DNA of 64,000 nucleotides from Bacillota bacterium (GCA_023437715.1 JAEZFK010000021.1:62001-126000), one strand, 5' to 3'. Shown: positions 45,152-54,305, counted from the stretch's first letter. Numbers and translations: made by a program. Notes: generated by a model from the letters alone, not told the origin.

Positions 45152-46375
45152 ATGAAACAGATCGACGGCGGAGTAACGGCGGCAAAAGGGTTCCAGGCAG
45201 CATCCACGGCGGCGGGAATCAAATATAAGGAAAGAAAGGACATGGCAATGATATACAGTGAAGTGCCATGCAAGGCGGCTGGAACATTTACCACTAACAT
45301 TGTAAAGGCTGCTCCTGTAAAATGGGATAAGGACGTTGTGACAAATTCCCCTTACGCCCAGGCAGTGGTTGTCAATGCGGGAATTGCCAATGCCTGTACC
45401 GGAGAGGAAGGTCTCCGCTACTGCAGAGAAACGGCGGAAGCGGCGGCAGAGAGTCTTTCCATTCCTGTAAGTTCTGTGCTGGTGGCCTCCACCGGGGTGA
45501 TCGGAAAGCAGCTTCCCATGGACCGCATTGCAGCAGGCGTGAAAGCCATGGCGCCTATCCTTGACGGAAGCCAGGAGAGCGGAACGGCAGCGGCAACGGC
45601 GATTATGACTACCGATACCGTAAAAAAGGAAGTGGCGGTTCAATTTGAAGCCGGCGGAAAGACCGTCACCATAGGCGGCATGTGCAAGGGCTCCGGCATG
45701 ATCCATCCCAACATGTGCACCATGTTAAGCTTTGTGACCACGGATATAGCCATTTCGAGGGAGCTTTTGCAGGAGGCTTTAAGTGAAGATATTAAGGACA
45801 CCTACAACATGATTTCCGTGGACGGGGACACATCCACCAATGATACCGTGCTCCTGCTGGCAAACGGCATGGCCGGAAATGATGAGATCCAGTCAAAGAA
45901 CCAGGATTATAAAGCATTCTGCCAGGCTCTTAATTTCGTGAATGAAACCCTTGCAAAGAAAATGGCAGGCGACGGGGAAGGCTGTACCGCACTGTTTGAG
46001 GTAAAGATCGTAGGAGCGGAGACAAAGGAGCAGGCAGTGACCCTTTCAAAGTCCGTCATCACCTCCAGCCTGACCAAGGCAGCCATTTTCGGACATGATG
46101 CCAACTGGGGACGGATTCTCTGCGCCATGGGCTACTCCGGGGCCATGTTTGACCCGGAAAAGGTGGATTTGTATTTTGAAAGCGCGGCAGGAAAGCTGAA
46201 AATCATTGAAAACGGCGTTGCCCTTCCCTACAGCGAAGAGGAAGCCACAAAGATTTTATCAGAGCCGGAAGTGACGGCGATTGCGGATGTGAAGATGGGC
46301 GAGGCTTCTGCAACGGCCTGGGGCTGCGATTTAACCTTTGATTATGTGAAGATTAATGCGGATTACCGCTCTTAG
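45152..46375 (+). CDS. argJ: Ornithine acetyltransferase / glutamate N-acetyltransferase
   Basis: Transfers acetyl from acetylornithine to glutamate, closing the acetyl cycle, and may also acetylate glutamate from acetyl-CoA. It is a self-cleaving enzyme: the nucleophile Thr190 is in HPNMCTMLSF after the conserved MCKGSGMI. The N-terminus GGVTAAKGFQAASTAAGIK and length of 407 residues are typical. It starts four bases after the ACT gene. Confidence 0.95.
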   Translation: MKQIDGGVTAAKGFQAASTAAGIKYKERKDMAMIYSEVPCKAAGTFTTNIVKAAPVKWDKDVVTNSPYAQAVVVNAGIANACTGEEGLRYCRETAEAAAESLSIPVSSVLVASTGVIGKQLPMDRIAAGVKAMAPILDGSQESGTAAATAIMTTDTVKKEVAVQFEAGGKTVTIGGMCKGSGMIHPNMCTMLSFVTTDIAISRELLQEALSEDIKDTYNMISVDGDTSTNDTVLLLANGMAGNDEIQSKNQDYKAFCQALNFVNETLAKKMAGDGEGCTALFEVKIVGAETKEQAVTLSKSVITSSLTKAAIFGHDANWGRILCAMGYSGAMFDPEKVDLYFESAAGKLKIIENGVALPYSEEEATKILSEPEVTAIADVKMGEASATAWGCDLTFDYVKINADYRS

Positions 46376-46440
46376 GGAGGAGAACACCCTCCGGGTATAC
46401 TTATGTGTTCAGAGAGCATGGGCAGGAAAGGAGAAACACT

Positions 46441-47337
46441 ATGGAACTGGATCACAGCATAATGGAAAAAGCGGAGGTGCTGATTGAGGCCCTTCCTTAT
46501 ATACAACGTTTCAACCGCAAGATCATTGTAGTAAAATACGGCGGAAGCGCCATGGTGGATGAAGAACTGAAAAAGCATGTCATTCAGGATGTGGTGCTTT
46601 TAAAGCTGGTAGGCTTTAAGCCCATCATCGTCCACGGCGGCGGAAAGGAAATCAGCAAATGGGTGGAAAAGTCAGGCATGGAGCCTCACTTTGTCAATGG
46701 CCTGCGGGTAACGGATGAGCCTACCATGGAGATTGCGGAAATGGTATTAAACCGCGTCAACAAAAGTCTGGTACAGATGGTCAATGAGTTGGGGGTAAAA
46801 GCAGTAGGAATCAGCGGAAAGGACGGCATGATGTTAAAATGCCAAAAGCGCTATTCCGGCGGAGAGGATATCGGATTTGTAGGAGATATTACGGAGGTGG
46901 ACCCGCAGATCATCTATGATCTTCTGGAAAAGGATTTTCTTCCCATCATCTGCCCTGTAGGCTTTGACGGGGACTTTGAGACCTATAATATCAATGCCGA
47001 TGACGCGGCCTGTGCCATTGCCACGGCCATGAAAGCCGAGAAGCTGGCCTTTTTGACGGATGTGGAGGGAGTTTATAAGGACTTTTCCAATAAGGATTCT
47101 CTTATCTCGGAAATGTCCATTGATGAGGCAGAGGAGTTTGTAGAAAGCGGAACCTTAGGGGGAGGAATGCTCCCGAAGCTTCAGAACTGCATTGACGCCA
47201 TGAAGCAGGGGGTGTCCAGGGTACATATCATGGACGGACGGATTCCTCACTGCCTGCTGCTGGAAATATTCACTAACAAGGGAATCGGAACAGCCATTAT
47301 CAGTACGGGAGAGGAGCGTTTTTATCATGCGAAGTAA
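46441..47337 (+). CDS. argB: Acetylglutamate kinase
   Basis: ATP-dependent second step of arginine synthesis. Amino acid kinase fold with VVKYGGSAM, IIVHGGGKEIS and the ending segment ESGTLGGGMLPKLQNC. It has 298 residues. The start at 46441 has GAAAGGAGA upstream; an in-frame ATG at 46405 lacks one. The N-terminal helix is of the kind found in arginine-inhibited forms, so feedback inhibition is plausible. It overlaps argD by 11 bases. Confidence 0.95.
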   Translation: MELDHSIMEKAEVLIEALPYIQRFNRKIIVVKYGGSAMVDEELKKHVIQDVVLLKLVGFKPIIVHGGGKEISKWVEKSGMEPHFVNGLRVTDEPTMEIAEMVLNRVNKSLVQMVNELGVKAVGISGKDGMMLKCQKRYSGGEDIGFVGDITEVDPQIIYDLLEKDFLPIICPVGFDGDFETYNINADDAACAIATAMKAEKLAFLTDVEGVYKDFSNKDSLISEMSIDEAEEFVESGTLGGGMLPKLQNCIDAMKQGVSRVHIMDGRIPHCLLLEIFTNKGIGTAIISTGEERFYHAK

Positions 47338-48526
47338 ACAGGAATACATTGAAAAAGCAGAGCAGGAAATTTATAAGACCTATAACCGTTTCCCCATCGT
47401 ATTTGACCATGGGGACGGCGTCCGCCTGTATGATACGGACGGGGAAGAATATCTGGATTTCGGGGCCGGTATTGCGGTCATGGGCCTTGGCTATAATGAC
47501 CCGGAATTCAATGAGGCTTTAAAGGATCAGGTGGATAAGCTGCTTCACACCTCCAATTTATTTTACAATGCTCCGGCTGTGGACGCGGGAGAGCTGATCT
47601 TAAAAGCGTCAGGTATGGACCGGGTGTTCTTTACCAACAGCGGGACAGAAGCTGTGGAAGGGGCTTTAAAGATCGCCAGAAGGTATGCCTACAACAAGGA
47701 TGGAGGCCATGACCATGAGATAATCGCCATGAACCACTCTTTCCACGGCAGAAGCTTCGGAGCGCTTTCCGTAACGGGAAATGACCATTATCAGGAGCCC
47801 TTTAAGCCTCTGCTTCCGGGAATTAAATTTGCGGATTTCAATGATCTGGACAGCGTGAAAGCCCTGATAAATCATAAGACCTGCGCCATCATTCTGGAGA
47901 CAGTCCAGGGAGAGGGAGGCATTTATCCGGCCACCGGGGAATTTTTAAAGGGTGTGAGAGCTCTTTGTGATGAGAATGACCTGCTGCTGATTCTCGATGA
48001 GATCCAGTGCGGAATGGGACGGACAGGAGCCATGTTTGCCTGGCAGAAATACGGCGTAAAGCCGGATGTGATGACAGTGGCAAAGGCTTTAGGAAACGGC
48101 GTGCCGGTGGGAGCCTTTCTGGCGTCGGGAAAGGCCGCAACAGCTATGTCCCCCGGCGACCATGGAACCACCTACGGCGGAAATCCCTTTGTGACAGCGG
48201 CCGCTTTCAAGGTGCTGGAACTGTTTGAAAGTCGGAAGATCGTGGATCATGTAAAGGAAGTGGGAGACTATCTTGCGAAAAAACTGAAAGCCCTGGTGGA
48301 ACGGTATGATATAATTACCGAACAGAGAGGCCTGGGACTGATTCAGGGGCTGGAGTTTTCTGTGCCTGTGGCTCCGATTGTGAGCCAGGCTTTGCTTGAG
48401 CAAAAGCTGGTACTCATCAGCGCCGGGACAAATGTTATCCGCTTTGTTCCTCCTCTGGTGATTGAAAAAGAGCATGTGGATGAGATGCTGGAGAAGCTGG
48501 AAGCGGTGCTTAAGAGTCAGAAATAG
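47327..48526 (+). CDS. argD: Acetylornithine aminotransferase
   Basis: PLP enzyme of the fourth arginine step. The PLP lysine lies in TVAKALGNGVPVGAF, and FTNSGTEAVEGALKIARR and DEIQCGMGRTG are family motifs. It has 399 residues and starts inside argB, with GGAGAGGAG upstream, indicating translational coupling. Last gene of the operon before a strong terminator. Confidence 0.95.
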   Translation: MRSKQEYIEKAEQEIYKTYNRFPIVFDHGDGVRLYDTDGEEYLDFGAGIAVMGLGYNDPEFNEALKDQVDKLLHTSNLFYNAPAVDAGELILKASGMDRVFFTNSGTEAVEGALKIARRYAYNKDGGHDHEIIAMNHSFHGRSFGALSVTGNDHYQEPFKPLLPGIKFADFNDLDSVKALINHKTCAIILETVQGEGGIYPATGEFLKGVRALCDENDLLLILDEIQCGMGRTGAMFAWQKYGVKPDVMTVAKALGNGVPVGAFLASGKAATAMSPGDHGTTYGGNPFVTAAAFKVLELFESRKIVDHVKEVGDYLAKKLKALVERYDIITEQRGLGLIQGLEFSVPVAPIVSQALLEQKLVLISAGTNVIRFVPPLVIEKEHVDEMLEKLEAVLKSQK

Positions 48527-48533
48527 AGAGTTT

Positions 48534-48576
48534 GCCGGAGTTTTCTAGAGGATATTCGAAAGCTCCGGCTTTTTTA
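48534..48576 (+). terminator. Terminator of the arg operon
   Basis: GCCGGAG (48534-48540) pairs with CTCCGGC (48563-48569) followed by T6. Confidence 0.8.
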
Positions 48577-48703
48577 TGTGTGGAGACTTTTCGATAAAAG
48601 TTTTATAAAAGGCAAGTTTGGAACAGTAAAGATTTTTCTTTTCGATTATAATCATATTACCACGTGGAAGAGAAAAGAAAATAGAAGAAAGGGGGAGTCC
48701 GGA

Positions 48704-49672
48704 ATGGAAAAGGAAAGCTGGGTGTTAGATAGCGCTGTCTATATAGAGACGCATTTAAAAGAGGAATTGTCGGTGGAGAGCATTTCTTCATGGGCGGGGT
48801 ATTCTCCCTGGTATTTTTCCAGATGCTTTAAGGATAAGATGGGGATACCTCCCATGGAATACGTAAAGCAGAGGCGTCTTTTTGCCGCAGCCAAAGAAAT
48901 CAACAGAGGAAAAAGAATCATAGATGCGGCTCTGGATTATGGCTGGGAGACTCATGGCGGCTTCACCAAAGCCTTTTTCAGCCAGTTCGGATATTTACCG
49001 GTCCTGTTAAGGGCTTCCTATATCCATGACGCCTCGGTGGGGTGTTCTATGGGTATACCTGATGTCCAAAAAACGTGGACGGAAAATAGGAAAGGGGAAC
49101 GTGATAGTATGGGATTGTATTTAAAAATGGCAGAGCCTTATAAAAAACCAGAGGAATTATGGGAAATCCTTTGTCTTACACTTGAAGAAAATGGTGTGGA
49201 GTACGACCGAGAGAATATAAAGGACATATATGAAATGGCATCTCACTGCCACAAAGGAGAGAAGCGGTATTCCGGAGAAGAATATATCACCCATCCCTTG
49301 AATACGGCTATCATCCTTGCGGACATGGGAGCTGATGAGGAAACCGTATGCGCCGGACTTCTGCATGATGCAAAAGCCGGTGAGTATGAAGAGCATTTAA
49401 AAGAAACAGAGGCGGGCCGGAAAATATGGGAAGTGCTTCTGGCCTATAGGGAATTTGAAAGAACGCACCAATGCGGGGATGAACGGGGAGCCTTAGTCGC
49501 TCTTGCCGACCGCCTTCATAACATGCGCACCATAGAATTTGTGGATCCGTCCACCTGGAAGAAGCGGGCAGAGGATACCATGAAAATATTTTCCCCCATA
49601 GCGGCAAAATACGGAGATATCCGGCTCCGGTCAGAGCTTGACGGACTCTCTTTAAAGCGCCTTTCAATATAA
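48704..49672 (+). CDS. AraC helix-turn-helix fused to a RelA/SpoT-like HD domain
   Basis: A 322-residue fusion. Residues about 8-110 form an AraC double helix-turn-helix (SVESISSWAGYSPWYFSRCF; YGWETHGGFTKAFFSQFGY). Residues about 150-320 resemble the alarmone hydrolase domain of RelA/SpoT/Mesh1: EKRYSGEEYITHPLNTA, AGLLHDAK and ALADRLHNMRTIEF. Predicted metal ligands are all kept (H197, H221-D222, D269), but the catalytic Glu-Asp of the usual HDxxED is replaced by Ala225-Gly226. The ATG at 48704 has GGGGGAG six bases upstream. It may be a regulator that senses or cleaves a nucleotide. It is monocistronic between a terminator and the fchA promoter. Confidence 0.82.
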   Translation: MEKESWVLDSAVYIETHLKEELSVESISSWAGYSPWYFSRCFKDKMGIPPMEYVKQRRLFAAAKEINRGKRIIDAALDYGWETHGGFTKAFFSQFGYLPVLLRASYIHDASVGCSMGIPDVQKTWTENRKGERDSMGLYLKMAEPYKKPEELWEILCLTLEENGVEYDRENIKDIYEMASHCHKGEKRYSGEEYITHPLNTAIILADMGADEETVCAGLLHDAKAGEYEEHLKETEAGRKIWEVLLAYREFERTHQCGDERGALVALADRLHNMRTIEFVDPSTWKKRAEDTMKIFSPIAAKYGDIRLRSELDGLSLKRLSI

Positions 49673-49674
49673 AC

Positions 49675-49703
49675 TTGTATTTTTAGAAAAACCCCGATAT
49701 AAT
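49675..49703 (+). promoter_or_regulatory. Promoter of fchA-folD
   Basis: TTGTAT (49675-49680) and a perfect TATAAT (49698-49703) with a 17-base spacer, starting three bases after the preceding stop. Confidence 0.7.
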
Positions 49704-49739
49704 AATGGCAAATAAAAATGCGGCTGGAAAGGCGGACCA

Positions 49740-50378
49740 ATGTCTATGATACAGGACTTTACAATTCACACATTCCTTGAACAGTTATCCTCAAAAAGCC
49801 CAACGCCGGGCGGCGGCGGAGCGGCAGGTTTTGGCGGGGCCATAGGAGCAGCCCTGGGAGAAATGGTGGTGAACTTAACCCTCGGCAAAAAGCGGTATGC
49901 CGATGTGGAAGAAGAAATGCAGTCGCTCCTTGAAAAGCTGGAAATTTTAAAAGGCGAATTTTTAAGGCTTGCAGACGAAGATGAGGTAGTGTTTGTCCCC
50001 CTGGCGGCGGCATACGGTCTTCCCGCAGGCACAGAGGAAGAAAAAAAGCATAAGACCGAGGTTCTGGAAACCCATCTTCTGGCGGCCACCCTGGTTCCCC
50101 TCACTGTCATGGAGCGGGCCGTGGAAGCCCTTGATATCATGGAAATTCTGGCGGAAAAAGGAAGCCGCCTGGCTGTCAGCGACGTGGGCGTAGGCGTGCA
50201 GTTCATCCGCTCCGCTCTGCTGGGAGCGAAGATGAATGTTTCCATTAACACAAAGTCCATGAAGAAAAGGGAAAAAGCCGGAGAGCTTCATGACCGGGCG
50301 GATAAGCTGGCAGAGGACGGAATCAGGAAAGCGGATGCCATTTATGCAGGGGTGGAAGCCATGTTAAATGCGGAATAA
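49740..50378 (+). CDS. fchA: Methenyltetrahydrofolate cyclohydrolase / cyclodeaminase family (FchA)
   Basis: A 212-residue all-helical enzyme of the cyclodeaminase/cyclohydrolase family that interconverts methenyl- and formyl-tetrahydrofolate. The family motif SKSPTPGGGGAAGFGGAIGA is at residues 18-37. The start is ATG 49740 or 49746, both acceptable relative to AAAGGCGGA. It lies 15 bases before folD, with which it shares the one-carbon pathway. Confidence 0.88.
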   Translation: MSMIQDFTIHTFLEQLSSKSPTPGGGGAAGFGGAIGAALGEMVVNLTLGKKRYADVEEEMQSLLEKLEILKGEFLRLADEDEVVFVPLAAAYGLPAGTEEEKKHKTEVLETHLLAATLVPLTVMERAVEALDIMEILAEKGSRLAVSDVGVGVQFIRSALLGAKMNVSINTKSMKKREKAGELHDRADKLAEDGIRKADAIYAGVEAMLNAE

Positions 50379-50393
50379 AGGGAGGCAAAACAC

Positions 50394-51230
50394 GTGATAA
50401 TCTTAAAGGGTGCAGCCGTGTCTGCAAAAATCAAGGAACAGGTGGAAGAGCTTGCGGCTGGGCTGAAAGGGAGAACTCCAAGGCTTGCCATTGTGCGGGT
50501 GGGAGAACGGCCTGACGATTTATCTTATGAACGGGGAGCTTTAAAGAAAATGGAGAGCTTCGGCCTGGTGGGAGAAAGCTTTCCATTTCCCCAGGACATC
50601 ACCGATGAAGCATTTAAGGCAGAATTTGCAAAAATCAACGAAAATCCGGACATTGACGGAATCCTTCTCCTGCGTCCGCTCCCAAAGCAGATTAAGGAAA
50701 AGGACATTGAGCATATGATCGATCCCCGGAAAGACTTAGACGGCATATCTCCTGAAAATATTGCCAGGGTATTTGCCGGAGATGATACGGGATTTGCTCC
50801 CTGTACCGCGGAGGCGGTGGTAGAGGTTTTAAAGGCCAATGATATTCCTCTCACCGGAAAGCGGGTGGCCATTGTGGGCAGAAGCATGGTGGTGGGCCGC
50901 CCCTTATCCATGCTGATGCTTAAGGAAAATGCTACAGTCACCATCTGCCATACCCGCACGGAAAATTTGAAAGAGACCTGTAAAAATGCCCAGATTTTAG
51001 TGGCTGCTGCCGGACGGGCCAGGATGCTGGATGCTTCCTATGTGGGAAAGGATGCCGTGGTGGTGGATGTGGGAATCAATGTGGATGAAGACGGAAAGCT
51101 TTGCGGAGACGTGGATTTCGATTCCCTGGAAGGGACCGCTTCTATGGCGACTCCGGTTCCCGGCGGAGTTGGAGCGGTGACAACGGCTGTGCTGGCAAGA
51201 CACCTGGTGCTGGCCGCCCTCAAAAAATAG
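50394..51230 (+). CDS. folD: Methylenetetrahydrofolate dehydrogenase FolD with altered cyclohydrolase site
   Basis: A 278-residue FolD with the NADP-binding GRSMVVGRPLSMLM and the ending TPVPGGVGAVTTAVLARH. The catalytic region YVxxK of bifunctional FolD reads YERGALKK here, so Tyr45 is present but the position four later is Ala49 rather than Lys. In studied enzymes this lysine is needed for cyclohydrolase activity. With fchA directly upstream, a division of labour is likely: FolD as dehydrogenase, FchA as cyclohydrolase. The start is GTG at 50394, after AGGGAGG. Confidence 0.9.
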   Translation: MIILKGAAVSAKIKEQVEELAAGLKGRTPRLAIVRVGERPDDLSYERGALKKMESFGLVGESFPFPQDITDEAFKAEFAKINENPDIDGILLLRPLPKQIKEKDIEHMIDPRKDLDGISPENIARVFAGDDTGFAPCTAEAVVEVLKANDIPLTGKRVAIVGRSMVVGRPLSMLMLKENATVTICHTRTENLKETCKNAQILVAAAGRARMLDASYVGKDAVVVDVGINVDEDGKLCGDVDFDSLEGTASMATPVPGGVGAVTTAVLARHLVLAALKK

Positions 51231-51244
51231 AATATGGAAGATTC

Positions 51245-51295
51245 AAGAACCGCTGCGGAATAGATTCATCCTCTAAGAAGCAGCGGCTTCTTATT
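51245..51295 (+). terminator. Terminator after folD
   Basis: AAGAACCGCTGC pairs with GCAGCGGCTTCTT, followed by TTATT. Confidence 0.75.
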
Positions 51296-51347
51296 GCTCC
51301 AAAGTAGTTTTGTATTTATTTTTATAGCTTTACATACTTTTATTTTA

Positions 51348-51377
51348 GTTGACTAGTCAACATTGCTGATGTATAAT
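51348..51377 (+). promoter_or_regulatory. marR promoter with overlapping palindromic operator
   Basis: TTGACT (51349-51354), a 17-base spacer and TATAAT (51372-51377) form a strong promoter. The perfect 14-base palindrome GTTGACTAGTCAAC (51348-51361) covers the -35 box, a likely site for autorepression by the MarR protein. Confidence 0.75.
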
Positions 51378-51427
51378 ATCCTCCGGACGGTTTCCACGGA
51401 ATAGAAATACGGAAAAGAGGAAAAGCG

Positions 51428-51880
51428 ATGGATGAGGTTCCTATTAAATTGTGTAAATTTACAGGCAGTATCTACCGCAGCACCCAGGCTCATACCAATG
51501 AGATTTTAAAAGAGTTTGGCCTGACCAGCGGAAACTACCCTTTCTTATTAACGCTATACAGCAACGACGGCATCAATCAGAATCAGATCAGCAGGGAACT
51601 GGATATTGATAAGGCGATGTCGGCCAGGGAGATTAAAAAGCTCATCAAACTGGATTATGTAAAAAAGGAAATGGATCAGGAGGATGCCAGAGCCTGTAAG
51701 CTGTATCTTACGGAAAAAGGACGGTCCCTGATTCCCCAGATATGCCGGATGATGAACAGCTGGAATGATACCATCACCCGGGGCCTTGACGAAAGGGAAA
51801 AGAAAGAGCTGGTAAGGATGCTGGATATTGTATTACAGGAAGCAAAGCGCTGCCGCTGCATTCCCAAAACAGATGTATAG
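51428..51880 (+). CDS. MarR-family transcription regulator
   Basis: A 150-residue winged helix-turn-helix repressor. The DNA-binding part NQNQISRELDIDKAMSAREI and the wing DQEDARACKLYLTEKGRSLI are visible. AAGAGGAAAAG precedes the ATG. It is followed 59 bases later by a drug-efflux gene in the same direction, the usual pairing for MarR-controlled export. Confidence 0.9.
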   Translation: MDEVPIKLCKFTGSIYRSTQAHTNEILKEFGLTSGNYPFLLTLYSNDGINQNQISRELDIDKAMSAREIKKLIKLDYVKKEMDQEDARACKLYLTEKGRSLIPQICRMMNSWNDTITRGLDEREKKELVRMLDIVLQEAKRCRCIPKTDV

Positions 51881-51939
51881 TTTAAGCAATAATGGAACAA
51901 GTTATTTTCGTTTCAGCACGAAATGAATGGAGGCATCAT

Positions 51940-53523
51940 ATGGATCAAACAAACGAAAAAATATATAAAAACAGGCATTTGATTTTAATAAATGTCGTAC
52001 TGCTTACTTTTATGTCAACCCTCGACAGCAGCATCGTAAATGTGGCCCTGCCTAAAATGTCCCAGCTCTTGTCCGTAAGCTCTGAGGCCATCGCCTGGGT
52101 CGTATCCGTTTATCTGCTGGTGATCGTGGGAGCCATATTGATTTTCGGCCGTCTTGGAGATATTGTGGGCAAAACACGGATATTTTTATACGGAGTCCTG
52201 GGCTTTACAATCGGCTCCCTTATGTGCGGGCTGTCAGGCTCCTTTTTTATGCTGATCGTTTCCAGGTGCATTCAGGCCCTGGGAGCCGCGGCTGCAATGG
52301 CAACCAATCAGGGAATCATCACTCAGGTATTTCCGGCCAATGAACGCGGGAAAGCCCTGGGAATCACAGGAACCTTCGTTGCCCTTGGTTCCATGGCCGG
52401 TCCTCCTGTAGGAGGCTTTATTGTCAATTCCTTTAACTGGGAATATATTTTCCTGATTAATGTGCCCATCGGTATTATGGTTTACATCATGGGCCTTCGG
52501 ATACTCCCCAAATCAAAGGGTACTACCGGAGAACCTCTTGATATAAAGGGAAGCGTTCTCTTCGTCATTTCCATCGCTTCCTTATTCTTATCCCTGATCC
52601 TGGGAGAAAGCTACGGCTATGGAAATCCTCTCATTGCCGGCGGATTTGTTTTGTTCCTCGTTACATTTGTCCTGTTTATCCAGCTGGAGCGCAGGACCGA
52701 GGTTCCCCTGCTCCAGCTTAAGCTGTTTCAGAACGGGCTGTTTTCCTTAAGCATTTTCTGCTCCTTTGTATCCTTTGTGGCCATAAGCGGCTCCAGCATC
52801 ATACTGCCCTTTTATTTGCAGAACACTTTAAAATATTCCCCTGCATTTACAGGCATTATCCTCATGGCGTCCCCGGTCATTCTGGCAGTGGTAGCTCCGG
52901 TCAGCGGTCACTTATCCGATAAGATCGGTTCGGAGTTTCTAACCTTTTTAGGGCTTATGCTTACAGGAACAGGACTGTATCTCATGTCCACCTTGACGGA
53001 GAATACCAGCCTGGGTGTATTGCTGGCTTACATTATGATCATGTCCGTGGGAAACGGCTTGTTCCAGTCGCCGAATAATTCCCTTACCATGTCCACAGCT
53101 CCTAAAAACATGCTTGGAATTTCAGGAAGCGTGAATGCTCTCATAAGGAACATGGGAATGATCAGCGGTATTTCCATGTCAGTGCTGATTTTGTATAACC
53201 GGATGAGCAGCAAAATCGGGTATCATGTATCCGACTATGTAGATGGACGGGATGATGTGTTCATTTACGGCATGAAAGGCGTCTTTATGATCGCCGCCCT
53301 GATCTGCGCCTTCGGTGCTCTCCTGACGGCTTTCCGCCTCTATAACCAGAGAAAGCGTGCCGCCATGTCTGATGCAGTAGAGGAAACTCAGGCAATCGGT
53401 CTGGCTGAAATCGTGAGAGAAAAAACTTTTGACAAAAATGCAGGCCGGAGCGTAAACGTGATGAGCATGCCGGAAATGGCGGTTAATGCGGAAGAAAATA
53501 CGGATAATTACGAGATTGATTAA
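51940..53523 (+). CDS. DHA2-family (14-segment) MFS multidrug exporter
   Basis: A 527-residue membrane protein of the EmrB/QacA type. Family motifs are LDSSIVNVALPKM at segment 1 and the antiporter motif GSMAGPPVGGFIV at segment 5. A hydrophilic C-terminal tail of about 60 residues follows the last segment. The start at 51940 has TGGAGG upstream; an in-frame ATG at 51892 lacks one. It is probably proton-driven export of toxic compounds, controlled by the MarR protein. Substrate unknown. Confidence 0.9.
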   Translation: MDQTNEKIYKNRHLILINVVLLTFMSTLDSSIVNVALPKMSQLLSVSSEAIAWVVSVYLLVIVGAILIFGRLGDIVGKTRIFLYGVLGFTIGSLMCGLSGSFFMLIVSRCIQALGAAAAMATNQGIITQVFPANERGKALGITGTFVALGSMAGPPVGGFIVNSFNWEYIFLINVPIGIMVYIMGLRILPKSKGTTGEPLDIKGSVLFVISIASLFLSLILGESYGYGNPLIAGGFVLFLVTFVLFIQLERRTEVPLLQLKLFQNGLFSLSIFCSFVSFVAISGSSIILPFYLQNTLKYSPAFTGIILMASPVILAVVAPVSGHLSDKIGSEFLTFLGLMLTGTGLYLMSTLTENTSLGVLLAYIMIMSVGNGLFQSPNNSLTMSTAPKNMLGISGSVNALIRNMGMISGISMSVLILYNRMSSKIGYHVSDYVDGRDDVFIYGMKGVFMIAALICAFGALLTAFRLYNQRKRAAMSDAVEETQAIGLAEIVREKTFDKNAGRSVNVMSMPEMAVNAEENTDNYEID

Positions 53524-53541
53524 AAGATAGAATGAAAATGG

Positions 53542-53597
53542 AAAAGGCTGCTGCAAAAGAAAATCCTTACGGGATATTCTTTCGCAGCAGCCTTTTT
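53542..53597 (+). terminator. Terminator after the MFS gene
   Basis: AAAAGGCTGCTGC pairs with GCAGCAGCCTTTTT around an inner stem. It also lies beyond the 3' end of convergent thiT and could serve both. Confidence 0.85.
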
Positions 53598-53628
53598 GTA
53601 TGATTGCTTTCCGGCGGCGTTTTTTTGC

Positions 53629-54300
53629 CTATCCATTTACAGCCTGGCGCTTTATCTGCCCGATGGCCGAAAGCACAGGCGGGAGAAAAAGAACGATAAC
53701 CGTAAGCACCAGCTCCGGCAGAATATAAGTAGCATTGTAAACCAGAGTATAGACCAGCGGATTTGTGCCTTCCGGCGCATAGGAAGCAAAGAATACATAG
53801 CCGGAAATCACATGGCAGAGGTAGCGGCCTGCTACACCTGCGATATAGCCGATCACAAGGCCATGCTTTTTATTTCCGAACAACCCGGAAAGTCCCAAAG
53901 CGCCGAATGCCAGGGGATAGTCAAGCAGGACCTGGAGCGGAGCGTATATATAAGGCTCCATGATAAACTGCAGGATTCCGTAGGCTACGCCTGTCATGAT
54001 TCCCGCCTTTAAGCCGTAAATATAGCCGATCAGGCAGATGAACATCATGGAAAACAGGGTAATGGAGCCTCCGAAAGGAAGCGAGGCAAATTTGATAAAG
54101 GAAGTTACCATTGCCAGAGCCATTGCGCCTGCACAGTAAACCAGCTGACGGGTTTGCAGTTTCCGGGATTTGGAAGCCGATCTGCCCAGAAGGTGCAGGG
54201 CGAAAAAGACCGCAGCCAATAAAACGATCACCAGCACGTATCCGGCCGGTTTTAACAGATACTCCTCATTTTCTGTGGAGTAGGTCAGAAAAAAAGACAT
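53629..54300 (-). CDS. thiT: ECF transporter substrate component for thiamine, ThiT
   Basis: A 223-residue membrane protein with about six segments that binds thiamine and uses a shared ECF module. Family motifs KFASLPFGGSITLFSMMFI-type and YAPLQVLLDYPLAFGALGLS are clear. It lies behind a TPP riboswitch, which confirms the substrate. The energy-coupling subunits are not in the window. Confidence 0.93.
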   Translation of the reverse strand: MSFFLTYSTENEEYLLKPAGYVLVIVLLAAVFFALHLLGRSASKSRKLQTRQLVYCAGAMALAMVTSFIKFASLPFGGSITLFSMMFICLIGYIYGLKAGIMTGVAYGILQFIMEPYIYAPLQVLLDYPLAFGALGLSGLFGNKKHGLVIGYIAGVAGRYLCHVISGYVFFASYAPEGTNPLVYTLVYNATYILPELVLTVIVLFLPPVLSAIGQIKRQAVNG

Positions 54301-54305
54301 AAAAA

